Shown here one piece after another: positions 17,330-26,128 of a stretch of DNA of 64,000 nucleotides. Source of the stretch: Shinella daejeonensis. Lineage in GTDB: Bacteria > Pseudomonadota > Alphaproteobacteria > Rhizobiales > Rhizobiaceae. Numbering within the stretch: the first letter of the stretch is position 1; each line of letters begins with the position of its first letter. The position numbers and the translations under genes were made by a program. Below the pieces are notes generated by a model. It was given only the letters and a program-made list of their open reading frames with translations, was not told where the DNA came from and ran no database searches. The DNA is taken from assembly GCF_024281235.1 (NCBI RefSeq), contig NZ_JAHWXY010000003.1, forward strand, positions 1-64,000, written 5' to 3'.

Positions 17330-17566
17330 GCGGGGGGCCGTGCCGAAACATTTTCCGTCGTTGTCGCACTCCACCGCGGTGCCCTTGTCATCGTTCATGC
17401 AGATTGTGGTCGTCGGAGATTCGATCACCCGCCCACCTTACTCCTTGCACGCGGCCCTGACCTGGTCGCGCGTCCCATCCAGCTTGACCACTTTCGCGAT
17501 GCCGGAGGTCGGCAGGAGCAATGCTCCGGCAGCGAAAATAAAGGCAAACGCAATTTGCTTTTTCAT
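17330..17566 (-). pseudogene. Small secreted Cys-rich protein gene interrupted by a stop codon
   Basis: ATG at 17566 opens a signal peptide (MKKQIAFAFIFAAGALLLP) followed by KVVKLDGTRDQVRAACKE and then TAA as codon 43 (17438-17440). The same frame continues without interruption as GGRVIESPTTTICMNDDKGTAVEC, with Cys spacing and composition that look like the rest of one small secreted protein ending near GTAPR. This pattern of a short Cys-containing secreted peptide is common in Rhizobiales, but no family name is certain. It is probably inactivated by a nonsense mutation; the 42-residue product is the alternative. The exact original end is uncertain. Confidence 0.55.
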
Positions 17567-17655
17567 ATCGGTTACATCCTATCCTTGTTTTGGATCTCCT
17601 GTTGGGTTGGTCCTCGCCCTTTTGTGGGCGCGAGCCATTGCAGCGGGACTTCGCG

Positions 17656-17943
17656 TCAGAACCTGTCGTTGAAGTTGGCCTCGACGGACTGATCGGTGAG
17701 GCCGGAGCCGAACTGGCCGCCATAGCTGACGCCGAGGGTGGCGCCCGGCATAATGGCATAGTCGAGCCCGGCTTCGATCACCGCCGCATCGCGGGCGATA
17801 GGCACTCCGGCGATCGTTGCGGCATGGCTGTCGCCGACAAAACGCATCGTCGAGAACGGGGGCACATCACCGAAGGCATGACGCCAACCCAGTGTGCCCT
17901 TGGCCGTTAGCGTCGAGACGCCGATATCGAAGGCCGTCGATAG
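17656..17943 (-). pseudogene. Autotransporter barrel 3' remnant
   Basis: About 95 residues of a beta-barrel C-terminus in frame to a stop, matching the end of the intact autotransporter at 6721-11097: shared blocks are LTAKG.xGWRHAF, PVARDAAVIEAGLD (here IARDAAVIEAGLD) and YGGQFGSG, and it too ends in Phe. Homology stops abruptly near 17943, where relaxase-like sequence begins, and no signal peptide or passenger is present. It is therefore a truncated second copy, with divergence showing it is a paralogue rather than a recent duplicate. Confidence 0.8.
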
Positions 17944-18143
17944 GCGATGCCGCCATTGGGCTGGCGGGCCGCGTCGCCCCGGTCGATATGATGCTCACGG
18001 CGACGGTCCATCCCCTCGCGTACCTGCTGGCCGAAGCCTGACGGCGCGAGATCTGATGTCTCGGCCGAGACCAGCCGGCGGTCGAGCCAGGTTGCGCCGT
18101 CCGCGCCGATCTGCCGGATGTCCCGATTCGGAAGCGGGATCAA
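17944..18143 (-). pseudogene. Relaxase (DUF3363-type, VirD2-like) remnant
   Basis: The frame from 18143 reads DGATWLDRRLVSAETSDLAPSGFGQQVREGMDRRREHHIDRGDAARQ, which closely follows the DUF3363 region of ICE relaxases (typical form DGATWLDRQLV...GFG.EVR.AM..R...L...G.A.RQ). Neither the catalytic N-terminal part nor the C-terminal end is here; it breaks into autotransporter sequence at about 17943 and into the tRNA fragment at 18147. It marks a deletion junction inside a conjugative element. Confidence 0.65.
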
Positions 18144-18146
18144 AGA

Positions 18147-18180
18147 TGGTGCGGACGACGGGACTCGAACCCGTACAAGT
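18147..18180 (-). other. 3' fragment of a tRNA-Leu gene, probable attachment site
   Basis: On the minus strand this reads T arm ACGGG-TTCGAGT-CCCGT, acceptor 3' strand CGTCCGC, discriminator A and CCA. No matching 5' acceptor strand or anticodon arm is found in the adjoining bases, so it is a partial tRNA. The 3' end with GCGGACG-type acceptor pairing fits a tRNA-Leu isoacceptor different from the complete one at 42886. A tRNA 3' end beside relaxase and integrase remnants is the usual attL/attR signature of an ICE. Confidence 0.65.
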
Positions 18181-18317
18181 CCGGTCCTCGCGAATCCGGG
18201 TTTGCCTGACGCTGATGGAAATCGATCTCCAAGATGATGACTGACCCGCCGATTTTTAACCGCCGATAGCCGCAGACCCTACTACGACCGAAATACTCTT
18301 CCCGCTGGAAGGCTGTC

Positions 18318-18780
18318 ACGACATGGTCGCTCGTGTAGCAGCGTGAGCCAATGCACATAGGCGGGTCCGATCATGATCGCGATTCCTTCGACAGACCGCC
18401 TCGGGCTCCGCCATCAACAGAAGATTGGCAAGCTCACGCCAATCATAGGAGGACGGATGTCTGACGGAAAATTTCTCACTGCCGAAGAAGTAGCGGAACG
18501 CTATCGCGGGGAGGTGTCTATAGGCACCCTGCGCAATTGGCGGGCGATGAAAATCGGGCCATCCTTCGTGAAGATCGGCAAGGCAGTACTCTACCCAATC
18601 GTCGAGCTTGATGCCTGGGACGAAGCGAATAAGATTCGTTGCCGTGCTGCAAGACGACTCAAGGGGAGCGACGGTGAGCAAACGTGACGATCACAGTGGC
18701 TCACACAATACATACCCCAATTACCGGCACCACCTCCATCGAAGAACCTTAAATATATTGGAAATTCAATATCATAATTG
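18318..18780 (+). repeat. Excisionase-like module, copy 1
   Basis: This segment and 38855-39310 are diverged copies in the same orientation. Shared pieces are the upstream CATGGTCG-TCGTG-CAGCGTGAGC block, the HTH gene, and downstream a CCCCA...CCGGCACCACCT block about 50 bases after the gene. Conservation outside the coding part suggests that the flanking sequence is functional (promoter, operator or transfer/excision site). Confidence 0.6.
18457..18687 (+). CDS. Excisionase/AlpA-like helix-turn-helix protein
   Basis: 76 residues; ATG preceded by a strong AGGAGG. The sequence FLTAEEVAERYRGEVSIGTLRNWRAMKIGPSFVKIGKAVLYP is the MerR-like winged HTH of the HTH_17 (excisionase) family, with the conserved FVKIGKAVLYP wing. 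It has a paralogue at 38992 (very similar over the whole domain). Such proteins act as directionality factors or small repressors in ICEs. It sits between the tRNA-Leu att-like fragment and an integrase remnant, which fits a recombination-directionality role, by inference. Confidence 0.8.
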   Translation: MSDGKFLTAEEVAERYRGEVSIGTLRNWRAMKIGPSFVKIGKAVLYPIVELDAWDEANKIRCRAARRLKGSDGEQT

Positions 18781-19008
18781 GTTTCGTGGGACGATGTCCA
18801 AGAACCCCAGAAGGCCTATTTTGGTCACGTAGCTTCCCGCCCTATCACACTGAGTAACAATCATTTTCTTGCTTGTCGTATTCCCGGATACTGCGGCAAA
18901 TTCAGGGTGGTTTTCGGGGGAGAGGAACACCAACCGATCCCACTTGCCGACACCAGCTCCCAGTCACCATAAGGGCGGGAAAACCGCTTCAGATCGCGGG
19001 AGCGAGCA

Positions 19009-19125
19009 ATGCCGAGCATTACAGATACAGACATTCGTCGCGCGCTGAAGTGCGTTAAACAAACCAGGAAGCAGAAAAACCTCGTCGATGGTGAGGGACG
19101 CGGCACCGGTCGTCTCCTGCTTGTC
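19009..19125 (+). pseudogene. Integrase (tyrosine recombinase) N-terminal remnant
   Basis: From ATG at 19009 the frame gives ITDTDIRRALKCVKQTRKQKNLVDGEGRGTGRLLLV, the start of a phage-type integrase arm-binding domain seen in rhizobial ICE integrases (pattern TDxDIRxA...K...LxDGxxRGxGRLxL). After about 38 residues the sequence runs into the left end of the IS21-family element. No continuation is found on the other side of the element, so the catalytic domain was lost, probably by IS-associated deletion. Confidence 0.6.
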
Positions 19126-19248
19126 TGTCAACGGCGGAGCAAAAGTCGGCCATTGGGCGGCGCAAAAGTAGGCCACTTGGCGCCGCCAGCGGGGAACGTC
19201 GGGAGGGCGTAGCCCGACCAGAGTTTCCCGCTGGCGGCGTCGGCGATC

Positions 19249-20019
19249 TTATGGGTGAGTGCTGGCGGTTTTTCGGGCCCGGCTCTGGGCGAGGCGATAG
19301 CTGTCGCCATTCATCTCGAGGATGCTGACGTGATGGGTCAGGCGGTCGAGGAGCGCGCCGGTTAGGCGCTCGGAGCCGAACGTTTCCGTCCATTCGTCGA
19401 AGGGCAGATTGCTGGTTATCAGCGTCGATCCACGTTCGTAACGCTGCGAGATCAGTTCGAACAGCAGTTCCGCTCCGGTCTTCGACAGCGGCACGAAGCC
19501 CAACTCGTCGATGATGAGCAGCTTGTAGCCGGCCATCTGCTTCTGGAAGCGTAGAAGGCGACGTTCGTCGCGCGCCTCCATCATCTCACTGACGAGCGCG
19601 GCGGCCGTGGTGAAGCCCGCGGACAATCCCTTCTGGCAGGCTGCCAGACCGAGGCCGATTGCGACATGGGTCTTGCCCGTCCCGCTGGGTCCGAGCGCGA
19701 TGACGTTCTCGCGGCGCTCGATCCATTCGCAGCGCGCCAGTTCCAGCACCAGCATCTTGTTGAGCTTCGGGATGGCGGCGAAGTCGAAGCTGTCGAGGCT
19801 TTTGGCGGCCGGGAACTTCGCAGCCTTGATGCGACGCTCGACCATCCTGCGTTCCCGATCGATCAGTTCCAGCTCGACCAGCCGGGCAAGGTAGCGAACA
19901 TGATCCACTCCCTCGACCGCGCATTGCCGGGCAAGCTTCTGATGCTCGCGCAGGAAGGTCGGCAGCTTCAAGGTCTTGAGGTGATGAGCGAGCAGGAGTT
20001 CGGGAGCATCGCTACTCAT
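19249..20019 (-). CDS. istB: IstB, ATP-binding helper of IS21 transposition
   Basis: 256 residues from MSSDAPELL; this start overlaps the istA stop by ATGA and is the usual IstB start. Walker A is GPSGTGKTH, Walker B is LLIIDELGF, followed by the sensor region ITSNLPFDEW. IstB is an AAA+ protein that oligomerises on target DNA and activates IstA. The gene is intact, but its partner istA carries an in-frame stop. Confidence 0.95.
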   Translation of the reverse strand: MSSDAPELLLAHHLKTLKLPTFLREHQKLARQCAVEGVDHVRYLARLVELELIDRERRMVERRIKAAKFPAAKSLDSFDFAAIPKLNKMLVLELARCEWIERRENVIALGPSGTGKTHVAIGLGLAACQKGLSAGFTTAAALVSEMMEARDERRLLRFQKQMAGYKLLIIDELGFVPLSKTGAELLFELISQRYERGSTLITSNLPFDEWTETFGSERLTGALLDRLTHHVSILEMNGDSYRLAQSRARKTASTHP

Positions 20020-21509
20020 GCCGGCTCCTCCTCGCGGTCCAGCAGCCGCATATAGGCCTTGGCCGAAGTCTTCTCGACAGTGGCTCTGGGCAGATAGGGA
20101 TAGATGTCGAGATCCAGCCTGGGCGGCCTGCGCTCGGCCCGGCACAGGACCAGGTGCTTCACGGCATCGAAGCTGATGGCGCCCAGATGCAGCGCCTGCT
20201 TCACGGCCGCATGCAGATCGGCCAGATCGAAGCTTTCCAGCAGGCGCAGCACCTGCACATAGGCACGCCGGCCCTGTTTGCCCATCCGCGCTTCCATGAG
20301 GCGGCGCAGTGTCGTGAACGCCTCCGGCAGTTCCCAGCCCTGCAGCGGAGCAGCCTGGTCGAGCGCGTTGATCTTCTGCTCGATCAGCGGCAGGTAATGC
20401 AGCGGATCGAAGACAACCTCTTCGCGCTCATAGCTGCGCGGATGACGGGCAATGGGCTCACCGCCGCAGCCGATCACCACCTCGTCTACATAGCCACGGA
20501 TCCAGACGTCCTGGTGGCCGAAGGCGACCGGAACGGAGTAGTCGTTGGTCCTGTAGCGCACCAGCGCCTGCGAGGAGACCCGACCGCTGGCCTGGTCGCA
20601 GGCTTCGAAGGGCGATGCCGGCAGCGGGCGCATCGCTGCCAGATCGCGTTGCAGCCGTTCGCCGATCGTCTCGCTCTCGCCGCGCAGCCGGTCACCCTGG
20701 CGCTTGCGGCACTGCTCCTCGAGCCACAGGTTGAACTCGTCCCACGATGCAAAGCGCGGGATCGGCACCATGAAGTTGCGCCGGGCATAGCCGACAAGTC
20801 CTTCGACGCTGCCCTTGTCGTTGCCCTTGCCGGGCCGGCCATAGCGATCCCGGATCAGGTAGTGGGACAGGAAGCCGCTGAACAGCGCCGCCCGCTTCCG
20901 CGTGCCGTCGGGCAGAATCTTCGCCGCCAGACAGCGGTCGTTGTCGTAGACGATCGACTGCGGCACGACGCCGAAGAAGGCGAACGCATGCACATGACCA
21001 TCCACTCAGGCCTCCGCCACCGCCGCAGGATAGGCGCGGACATAGCAGGCGTCACTGTGCGGCAGGTCGAGCACAAAGAAGTGCGCCTTCTGCTCCACCC
21101 CGCCGATAATGACTACGGCCTCGCCAAAGTCCGCCTGTCCATGCCCGGCAGGATGCGCCAGCGGCACGAACATCTCCTGGCCGCGCCGCTCCCGATCGCG
21201 CATGTAGTCCTTGACGATCGTGTAGCCGCCGGCAAACCCGTGCTCGTCCCGCAACCGATCAAACACCCGCCTGGCCGTATGGCGCTGTTTGCGCGGGACC
21301 GCCCGGTCCGTGTCAAGCCATTGATCAATGATTGCGATGAACGCGTCCAGCTTCGGGCGTCGCACCGGAGCCTGCCGCCGATAGCCAGGCGGAACCGAAT
21401 ACGCCATCATCTTGCGAACCGTGTCGCGCGAGATGCCAAAATGCCTAGACGCCTCGCGCTGGCTCATCCCCCCGTCGCAAGCCACGCGAACCTTCAGATA
21501 TAATTCCAC
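20016..21509 (-). pseudogene. istA: IstA transposase with internal TGA
   Basis: The frame gives an N-terminal HTH (GMSQREASRHFGISRDTVRKM), the first part of the DDE domain (ADFGEAVV with the first Asp), then TGA at 21006-21008 after YPAAVAEA, then the rest in the same frame (VDGHVHAFAFFGVVPQSIVYDN with the second Asp, GKGNDKGSVEGLVGYARRNF with the catalytic Glu). IstA relatives have an uninterrupted chain here; a TGG to TGA change explains it. Together the parts make the normal length of about 497 codons. The element is probably immobile unless helped in trans. Confidence 0.85.
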
Positions 21510-21639
21510 GGTGTAGATCCCTCGTCCCTCCCTGCGCCGCGCAGAAAAGGGAAAAAGTGGACGACTTTTACGCCGCCCGCAGCAGGACTATCCCGCCGCT
21601 ACCGTGGTCGAATTTTGCACCGCCGCTCTCAGTTTGATG

Positions 21640-21884
21640 GTGCTGTCGCTGTCGATGACCAGGGGCGCGTTACTCGCACGTTCGATCGCAAGCCCCAGGT
21701 AGATGCCCGTCTTCTCACCCCACCGCTCGGCATAGGCGAAAGGACCGAGCAGCATGCCGCTGATCGTCGCCTGCACGCCTTCACCAGTACGTCCTACTCT
21801 TTCAGGTGCGGCAGGTAGATGTAGCGATTGAGATATTCCCGCAGATTCTTGAGCGACAACCGTGGCTTGAGCTGCGCGCCGGTG
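21640..21884 (-). pseudogene. Fragment resembling the C-terminus of a DUF499-type ATPase
   Basis: Minus-strand frames give LREYLNRYIYLPHLKE, a TAG at 21794-21796, then after a one-base frame change VQATISGMLLGPFAYAERWGE, GIYLGLAIERASNAPLVIDS. This reads as one degraded coding region with a nonsense mutation and a frameshift. The pattern (YLPRL..., FAYAE, GLAIE...PVVIDSDS) recalls the end of large DUF499 ATPases found in defence loci, but the match is from memory. It is cut by the IS21 end on one side and by apbE on the other. Confidence 0.35.
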
Positions 21885-22862
21885 CTAGTGAGCGTCACCA
21901 TGATCATGGGAAGGGTCGAATATCGATCCAACCGCTGTGGACTGAAGTGTGCTTTCGGCACCACGCGATAAAAATAGTGCATTCAGACGCTCGCGCTCGG
22001 CAAGCTGCGTTCCAGCTTTCGGGCCGAGGACCATCAGAGCCGTAGCCCAAGCATCGGCTTCTGCGCAGGTTCGCGCGATGACGGTGACGGAGGCCGGCGG
22101 TTCAGGTAGGGGTGCCCCGCGGCGCGGGTTCATCGTGTGCGACAATCGTCGGCCTCCGGCCATGAGCCAATGCCGGTAGTCGCCGGAGGTTGCGACTGCT
22201 GCGTCCTGCAAGGCAAGGATCGAATGCGGAGCGCGGCGGTCGGGATCGGGCGCCTCGACAGCGATCACCCACGGCTCACCGGCGGGATGCAGGCCGAACG
22301 CGCGCATCTCGCCATCAATCCCGACCAGACCTGAAGCGATGCCGAAGCCGTGCAGCACCTCGGCCAGCCTGTCCACGCCGTACCCCTTGGCGATACCATT
22401 GAGGTCGAGGTCCACAGGTGCCAATCTTCGCACCCTTCCACCGTCGACATCCAGCTCCACGATCTCATGGGCGGGCGGATGCGGCATTTCGAGCGCCTTT
22501 CGAATTCGGGCCTCGTCGACCGCTTCCGGACCGAATCCCCATGCACGCACAGCCGCACCGACGCCGACATCAAACGCACCGCCCGAGGCGCGGCCGATAT
22601 CGAAGGCGAGCCGCAGCACTTCCACCAGGCAGGGCGGAACGCTTATCCACGCACCGGGACGGCCAGCATTCAAGCGCATGAGATCGCTGTTCGGATTCCA
22701 GGTCGACATTTGCGTGTCGACTTCACTCACGGCGGCTTGCAACGCCTGCCGGACCGCTTCCGAGTCAAGGCCATCCGGCGCATAGAAAGACGCCGACCAG
22801 CGTGTATCCATCGTCGGTCCGTTCATTGAGAGCCGTTTCTGTTCAGTAGATGTCTTCAACAT
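21885..22862 (-). CDS. apbE: FAD:protein FMN transferase (ApbE)
   Basis: 325 residues. ApbE catalyses covalent attachment of FMN from FAD to Thr/Ser of periplasmic or membrane redox proteins. Family hallmarks: MDTRWSASFYA near the start, STWNPNSDLMRLN, VDLDLNGIAKGYGVDRL (the Mg/FAD motif), GLVGIDGEMRAFG, HTMNPRRG and the ADAWATALMVLG block. The ATG at 22862 has AGGGA and overlaps the reductase gene by 20 bases; an ATG at 22826 is the alternative. The last 20 residues look atypical and may result from the junction with the DUF499-like fragment. The adjacent PepSY-flavoprotein is its probable substrate system. Confidence 0.9.
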   Translation of the reverse strand: MLKTSTEQKRLSMNGPTMDTRWSASFYAPDGLDSEAVRQALQAAVSEVDTQMSTWNPNSDLMRLNAGRPGAWISVPPCLVEVLRLAFDIGRASGGAFDVGVGAAVRAWGFGPEAVDEARIRKALEMPHPPAHEIVELDVDGGRVRRLAPVDLDLNGIAKGYGVDRLAEVLHGFGIASGLVGIDGEMRAFGLHPAGEPWVIAVEAPDPDRRAPHSILALQDAAVATSGDYRHWLMAGGRRLSHTMNPRRGAPLPEPPASVTVIARTCAEADAWATALMVLGPKAGTQLAERERLNALFLSRGAESTLQSTAVGSIFDPSHDHGDAH

Positions 22863-25058
22863 AGCGTCCCTGCGCCTTCAGCAAGCTCGGCGTCAGCCCC
22901 ATCGGGGCAAGAATGTCGCCGAGCGCTGTGGAAACACCAGCCGCCATATCCCGGCCGCCGCAGACCATGATCCGAGCGCCTTCGCGCACGAGACGCACGA
23001 TCTCTGTCGCCTCATGGCGCAGACCATCCTGGACGTAACGAGGGTTTCGCCCGCGCGAGCAGGCCGGCACGATCCGCCAGAGGCGCCCTTCTGCTTGCCA
23101 GTTCGCAAAATCCTCGCGATAGAGAAAATCGCTGTCGGGATGGCGCATGCCGAAAAATAGATAAACCGGCCGGCATCGTGCATTGGCGCGCACGAAGCCC
23201 GCAAGAGGACCGATCCCCGTTCCGGCTCCGATCAGGATCAGCGGCCTGCGCGTGGTTCCGGCATGGAAGCCGGGATTGCGCCGAACGAAGCCCCTGATCC
23301 GATCGCCGGGCCTCAGTTCGTAGAGTTGACCCGAGCACAAGCCGGCCGGATGCTTCTTCACGACGATCTCGACGAAGCCGTCGCGGCGGCCCGAAGCCAG
23401 CGAATAGAACCTGGGAACAGCCGAACCTTCGGGCAGATGCCAAGCAGATCGCCGGCGACAAAATTGCCGGGCGCGCAGCCGACAAGCCGCTGCCAGAGCG
23501 CAGCCTGTGGCAAGGCAAATCGCAGGATGACCGTGGGAGCCTGCACCTCGGCGCCATAGTCGCGGCGCGAGACGAGCGTCAGATCGATGGAGGCGGGTTG
23601 TACCGGCTGATGGACGAGATCGAGGTCGAGACCTGTCGCCGCGCCCAATGAGCGGCCCCAACGGGCGAAATCCTGTGGTGACTGCCGGTCCACCGTGTCG
23701 AAGGGAATGAGCGTCTCCCAGCCTTTACGCTCCGCGGTTTCGGTAACGGCTCGCGCATAGGCGCAATAGCCGGGAAAGCTGCGGTCGCCGAAGCCAAGCA
23801 CAGCCATGGGGATCGCCGGAGCGGCGGCAAGAGCGTTCATGCGTTCGAGGAACCCTTTAGCAGAGGCAGGGGCATCGCCATCGCCATAGGTGGCAGCAAG
23901 GATAAGGATACGCCTGGCCCGCCCGTAGCGCGCGGGATCGAAGGCGGACATCGGGACAGCGTGGACAGTCTGGCCTGCCTTGGAGAGCACCGCATGAAGC
24001 GTTGCCGCAAATCCCCAAGTGGTGCCGCTCTCGCTGCCGACCAGCAGGATCGTCTCGGCACGGCTGGCAGGAACATTGCCGCGAATGCGAGGTCGCCCGC
24101 GCCAAACGGCAAGCCACAGGATGAAGCCCGTCGCAGCCATGACCGGAACGCCGAGCGCCATCAGTCCGAGAACCAGCCCCAATGTGGCCGCTCCTTGTCC
24201 GGTGTGCAGCATGTAGATCGTTTCTGAGACTAGCTGCCATCCGGTAAGATCGGTCCATGCCAGGAGCTTGCCATCGCCCTGATCGATGTAGCCGGTTCCT
24301 TGATCGGTTTTCAGCGTGAAGACAGCGCCCGCATCATCTGGCGTGGGAAACGACAGGCTGCGCAATTCGGCGACGGGTATGGCCCGAAGGGCGGCCATGT
24401 CTGCGACAGCCATGCCCGTTCGACCGCTCGCATCCGTCTGCGCAATCGGAGATGCGGCTTCATCCGGCAAAAGATCGAAGGTCGAGGCCGTCATCCACAG
24501 GGCCGTGGCTGAGGACAGCAACAATCCGGCGACTGCCAGCCGTGCGATCTCGACATGCAGCCTTCCGGAAAGCGGGCCGCGCATCGGCGAGAACCAACGC
24601 TGCCAGCCTCCGGCCCGGCGCGCGACAAGCACCACTCCGGAAATCGCCAGCATCATCATTGCGGCCGCGCCTGCGGCTGTCACCATGCGGCCGCCATCTC
24701 CAAGAACCAGCGACCGATGCAGGTTCGTCAGCCAGCGTTCGACCGGATGCGGATCGGCAGATGCGATGCTTTGCCCTGTCACCGGATCGATCATCGCCGC
24801 CTGTGCGGCGCCGTTCTCGAACCAATAGGCAGTGATCCGGCCCGACGGCGCTCGCCGTATCTGTTCTAGTTCGGGATGGGCGGCCTGGATGCGCCCCGCC
24901 ACATCGGCGACGGACACCGCCGCCGTGGCCTGCGGCGAAGACAGGCGCTCGACGGCCGGGAAAATCGAGAGGGCTGCGCCGCTAAGGCTGAGCACCAGAA
25001 GCAGAAGCCCGGCGATGAGCCCCGGCCAGCGGTGAATGAGACGAGACATACCGTTCAC
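22843..25058 (-). pseudogene. PepSY-flavodoxin-FNR membrane reductase, frameshifted
   Basis: Read as one protein of about 738 residues: PepSY_TM N-terminal half with four membrane helices (about 10-30, 125-147, 170-190, 290-315), a flavodoxin domain (about 340-470, ILLVGSESGTTWGFA and AATYGDGDAPASA), then an FAD/NADPH ferredoxin-reductase domain (RFYSLASG, LILIGAGTGIGPLAGFVR, MVCGGRDMAAGV). This is the sulphite-reductase-alpha-like reductase that passes electrons from NADPH across the inner membrane. At about 23431 one base is missing: ICP should be followed by EGSAVPRF but runs into another frame and stops at 23358. The downstream part remains otherwise perfect, so the lesion is recent or a sequencing error. 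Confidence 0.85.
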
Positions 25059-25061
25059 CGC

Positions 25062-25532
25062 CTAGCGGGAATAGGCGAGCGAGGCGACATAGAGCCGGCC
25101 ACGCGCGGGCGTCCCTGCGCCGTCACTCGTCAGCGGGATCGCTACGTCGTTCGGGCTGTCGCGCATGTCTTCCACGGCGGCATCGACATGCAGCGTATAG
25201 CCCGCGTCGAATAGCGCATCGGCCAGGTCGAGCGAGATTTCCAGCGTGCGCCCAGCACCAACGCTGGCGCCGGTGATACCATCAATCCCGGAGGGATTAC
25301 CGCCCGTCGCACGATACCAAGCCGACAGGTGCCCGTAATATTTCGACTTGCCCCCGGCGACCCAGACCGTGCCTGCGTACTTCCCCTGTGGATCGGTGAC
25401 ATAGAAGGCGAGATAGGCCCCGTCTCCGCCATACTGGTTCAATGTGGTCGTCACCGTGATGGGACGGGCCATCGCGAGGCCAGGAAGGGTCAGCGCCGTC
25501 GTCAGCGCCAGTGCCGCAAAAATGGATTTCAT
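25062..25532 (-). CDS. DUF2271 periplasmic protein
   Basis: 156 residues from MKSIFAALAL, with a signal peptide (cleavage after ALA or AMA near 23). The mature domain NQYGGDGAYLAFYVTDPQGKYAGTVWVAGGKSKYYGHLSAWYR is characteristic of DUF2271, a family found beside PepSY reductases and ApbE. It is the first gene of the leftward DUF2271, reductase, apbE operon, with only three bases to the reductase. The likely role is a periplasmic partner of flavin-dependent electron export; exact function is unknown. A CCTGA-N6-CCTGA repeat lies 80 bases upstream. Confidence 0.85.
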   Translation of the reverse strand: MKSIFAALALTTALTLPGLAMARPITVTTTLNQYGGDGAYLAFYVTDPQGKYAGTVWVAGGKSKYYGHLSAWYRATGGNPSGIDGITGASVGAGRTLEISLDLADALFDAGYTLHVDAAVEDMRDSPNDVAIPLTSDGAGTPARGRLYVASLAYSR

Positions 25533-25611
25533 GCCGATCTGCCTTTTCCAGAGAAGCGGATCGCGGATAACCAATTGGTTCGAGATCCGGCGCCCCACTC
25601 TGGCAAGGCCA

Positions 25612-25627
25612 CCTGAGCATCACCTGA
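25612..25627. promoter_or_regulatory. 11-bp-phased direct repeat, candidate OmpR-type site 1
   Basis: CCTGA-GCATCA-CCTGA upstream of the DUF2271 operon. Spacing equals that of the repeats at 27129 and 29710, as expected for an OmpR-family dimer binding one face of the helix. Confidence 0.4.
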
Positions 25628-25795
25628 CAGCAAAAATATTTTTGCTTCAGTGTTTCGTCAGGAAGCGATGAAATACCAAACGCCTAGAAAGAACAAAACC
25701 GCAGATCGGTGGTCAGGTCAGCGGTCGTGTTCCTAGCGAACGCCATGCTCGGTGTTTGTCGCGGACGCGAAATCTGAAGTTGCGCTGGTATTGGT

Positions 25796-26128
25796 CTAGC
25801 CGTGGGCAAGCGGAATAAGGCCAAGTGCCGTTGCCTCAAGTGCCGGAGTTCCATCCGAGAAGGCGTCCGTAATCCTGATCAAGCCAAAGGGGACGGTCCT
25901 GGCTTGCCAGTGGAATCCGCATTGGCTTAGCCGGATTGTTTGCCTGGCGGAGAACGGCCGGAATGCCTGATGGGCTCCGAACCGCATCGAGCCCGTTTGC
26001 GTCAGCCGAACCGTTTCGTCCACAAACTCTTCTCGAGCGCCCAGGCGCTCGGCAAGATCCCCGACACCGTAGGCAATGGCGGCGGGGACCCTGGCGGCTT
26101 GTTTATCGCAGGCTTCAATCGGAAACAC
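25796..26128 (-). pseudogene. Partial DUF6544-like reading frame
   Basis: The frame contains VRLTQTGSMRF, FRPFSARQTIRLSQCGFHWQART and LIRITDAFSDGTPALEATALGLI, a pattern seen in the middle of DUF6544 family proteins (usually over 200 residues). Only about 75 recognisable residues remain before a TAG, and the upstream part is not family-like. It is directly downstream of the cytochrome b561 gene. It is probably a truncated gene copy; the family assignment is from memory. The rest of the gap, 25628-25795, shows nothing recognisable. Confidence 0.4.

Larger units (their letters stand above)
19126..21637 (-). mobile_element. IS21-family insertion sequence
   Basis: About 2.5 kb with istA and istB on the minus strand. 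Both ends carry inverted multiple repeats typical of IS21: left GGCGGCGCAAAAGTAGGCCA and CGGCGGAGCAAAAGTCGGCC; right, as reverse complement, GGCGGCGTAAAAGTCGTCCA and GCGGCGGTGCAAAATTCGAC. The left end probably starts at TGTCAACGG (19126) and the right end lies near 21637. No target duplication was recognised, consistent with a rearrangement after insertion. It truncates an integrase on one side and abuts a DUF499-like fragment on the other. Confidence 0.85.

Noticed and set aside
17575-17655. GCGCCCACAAAAGGGCGAG stretch as a terminator between the remnants
   Set aside because: The stem is imperfect with mismatched pairs and lacks a T tract on either strand.
18147-18230. Complete tRNA-Leu at the att-like site
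   Set aside because: Only the T arm, acceptor 3' strand and CCA are present; no 5' acceptor strand or anticodon stem could be paired.
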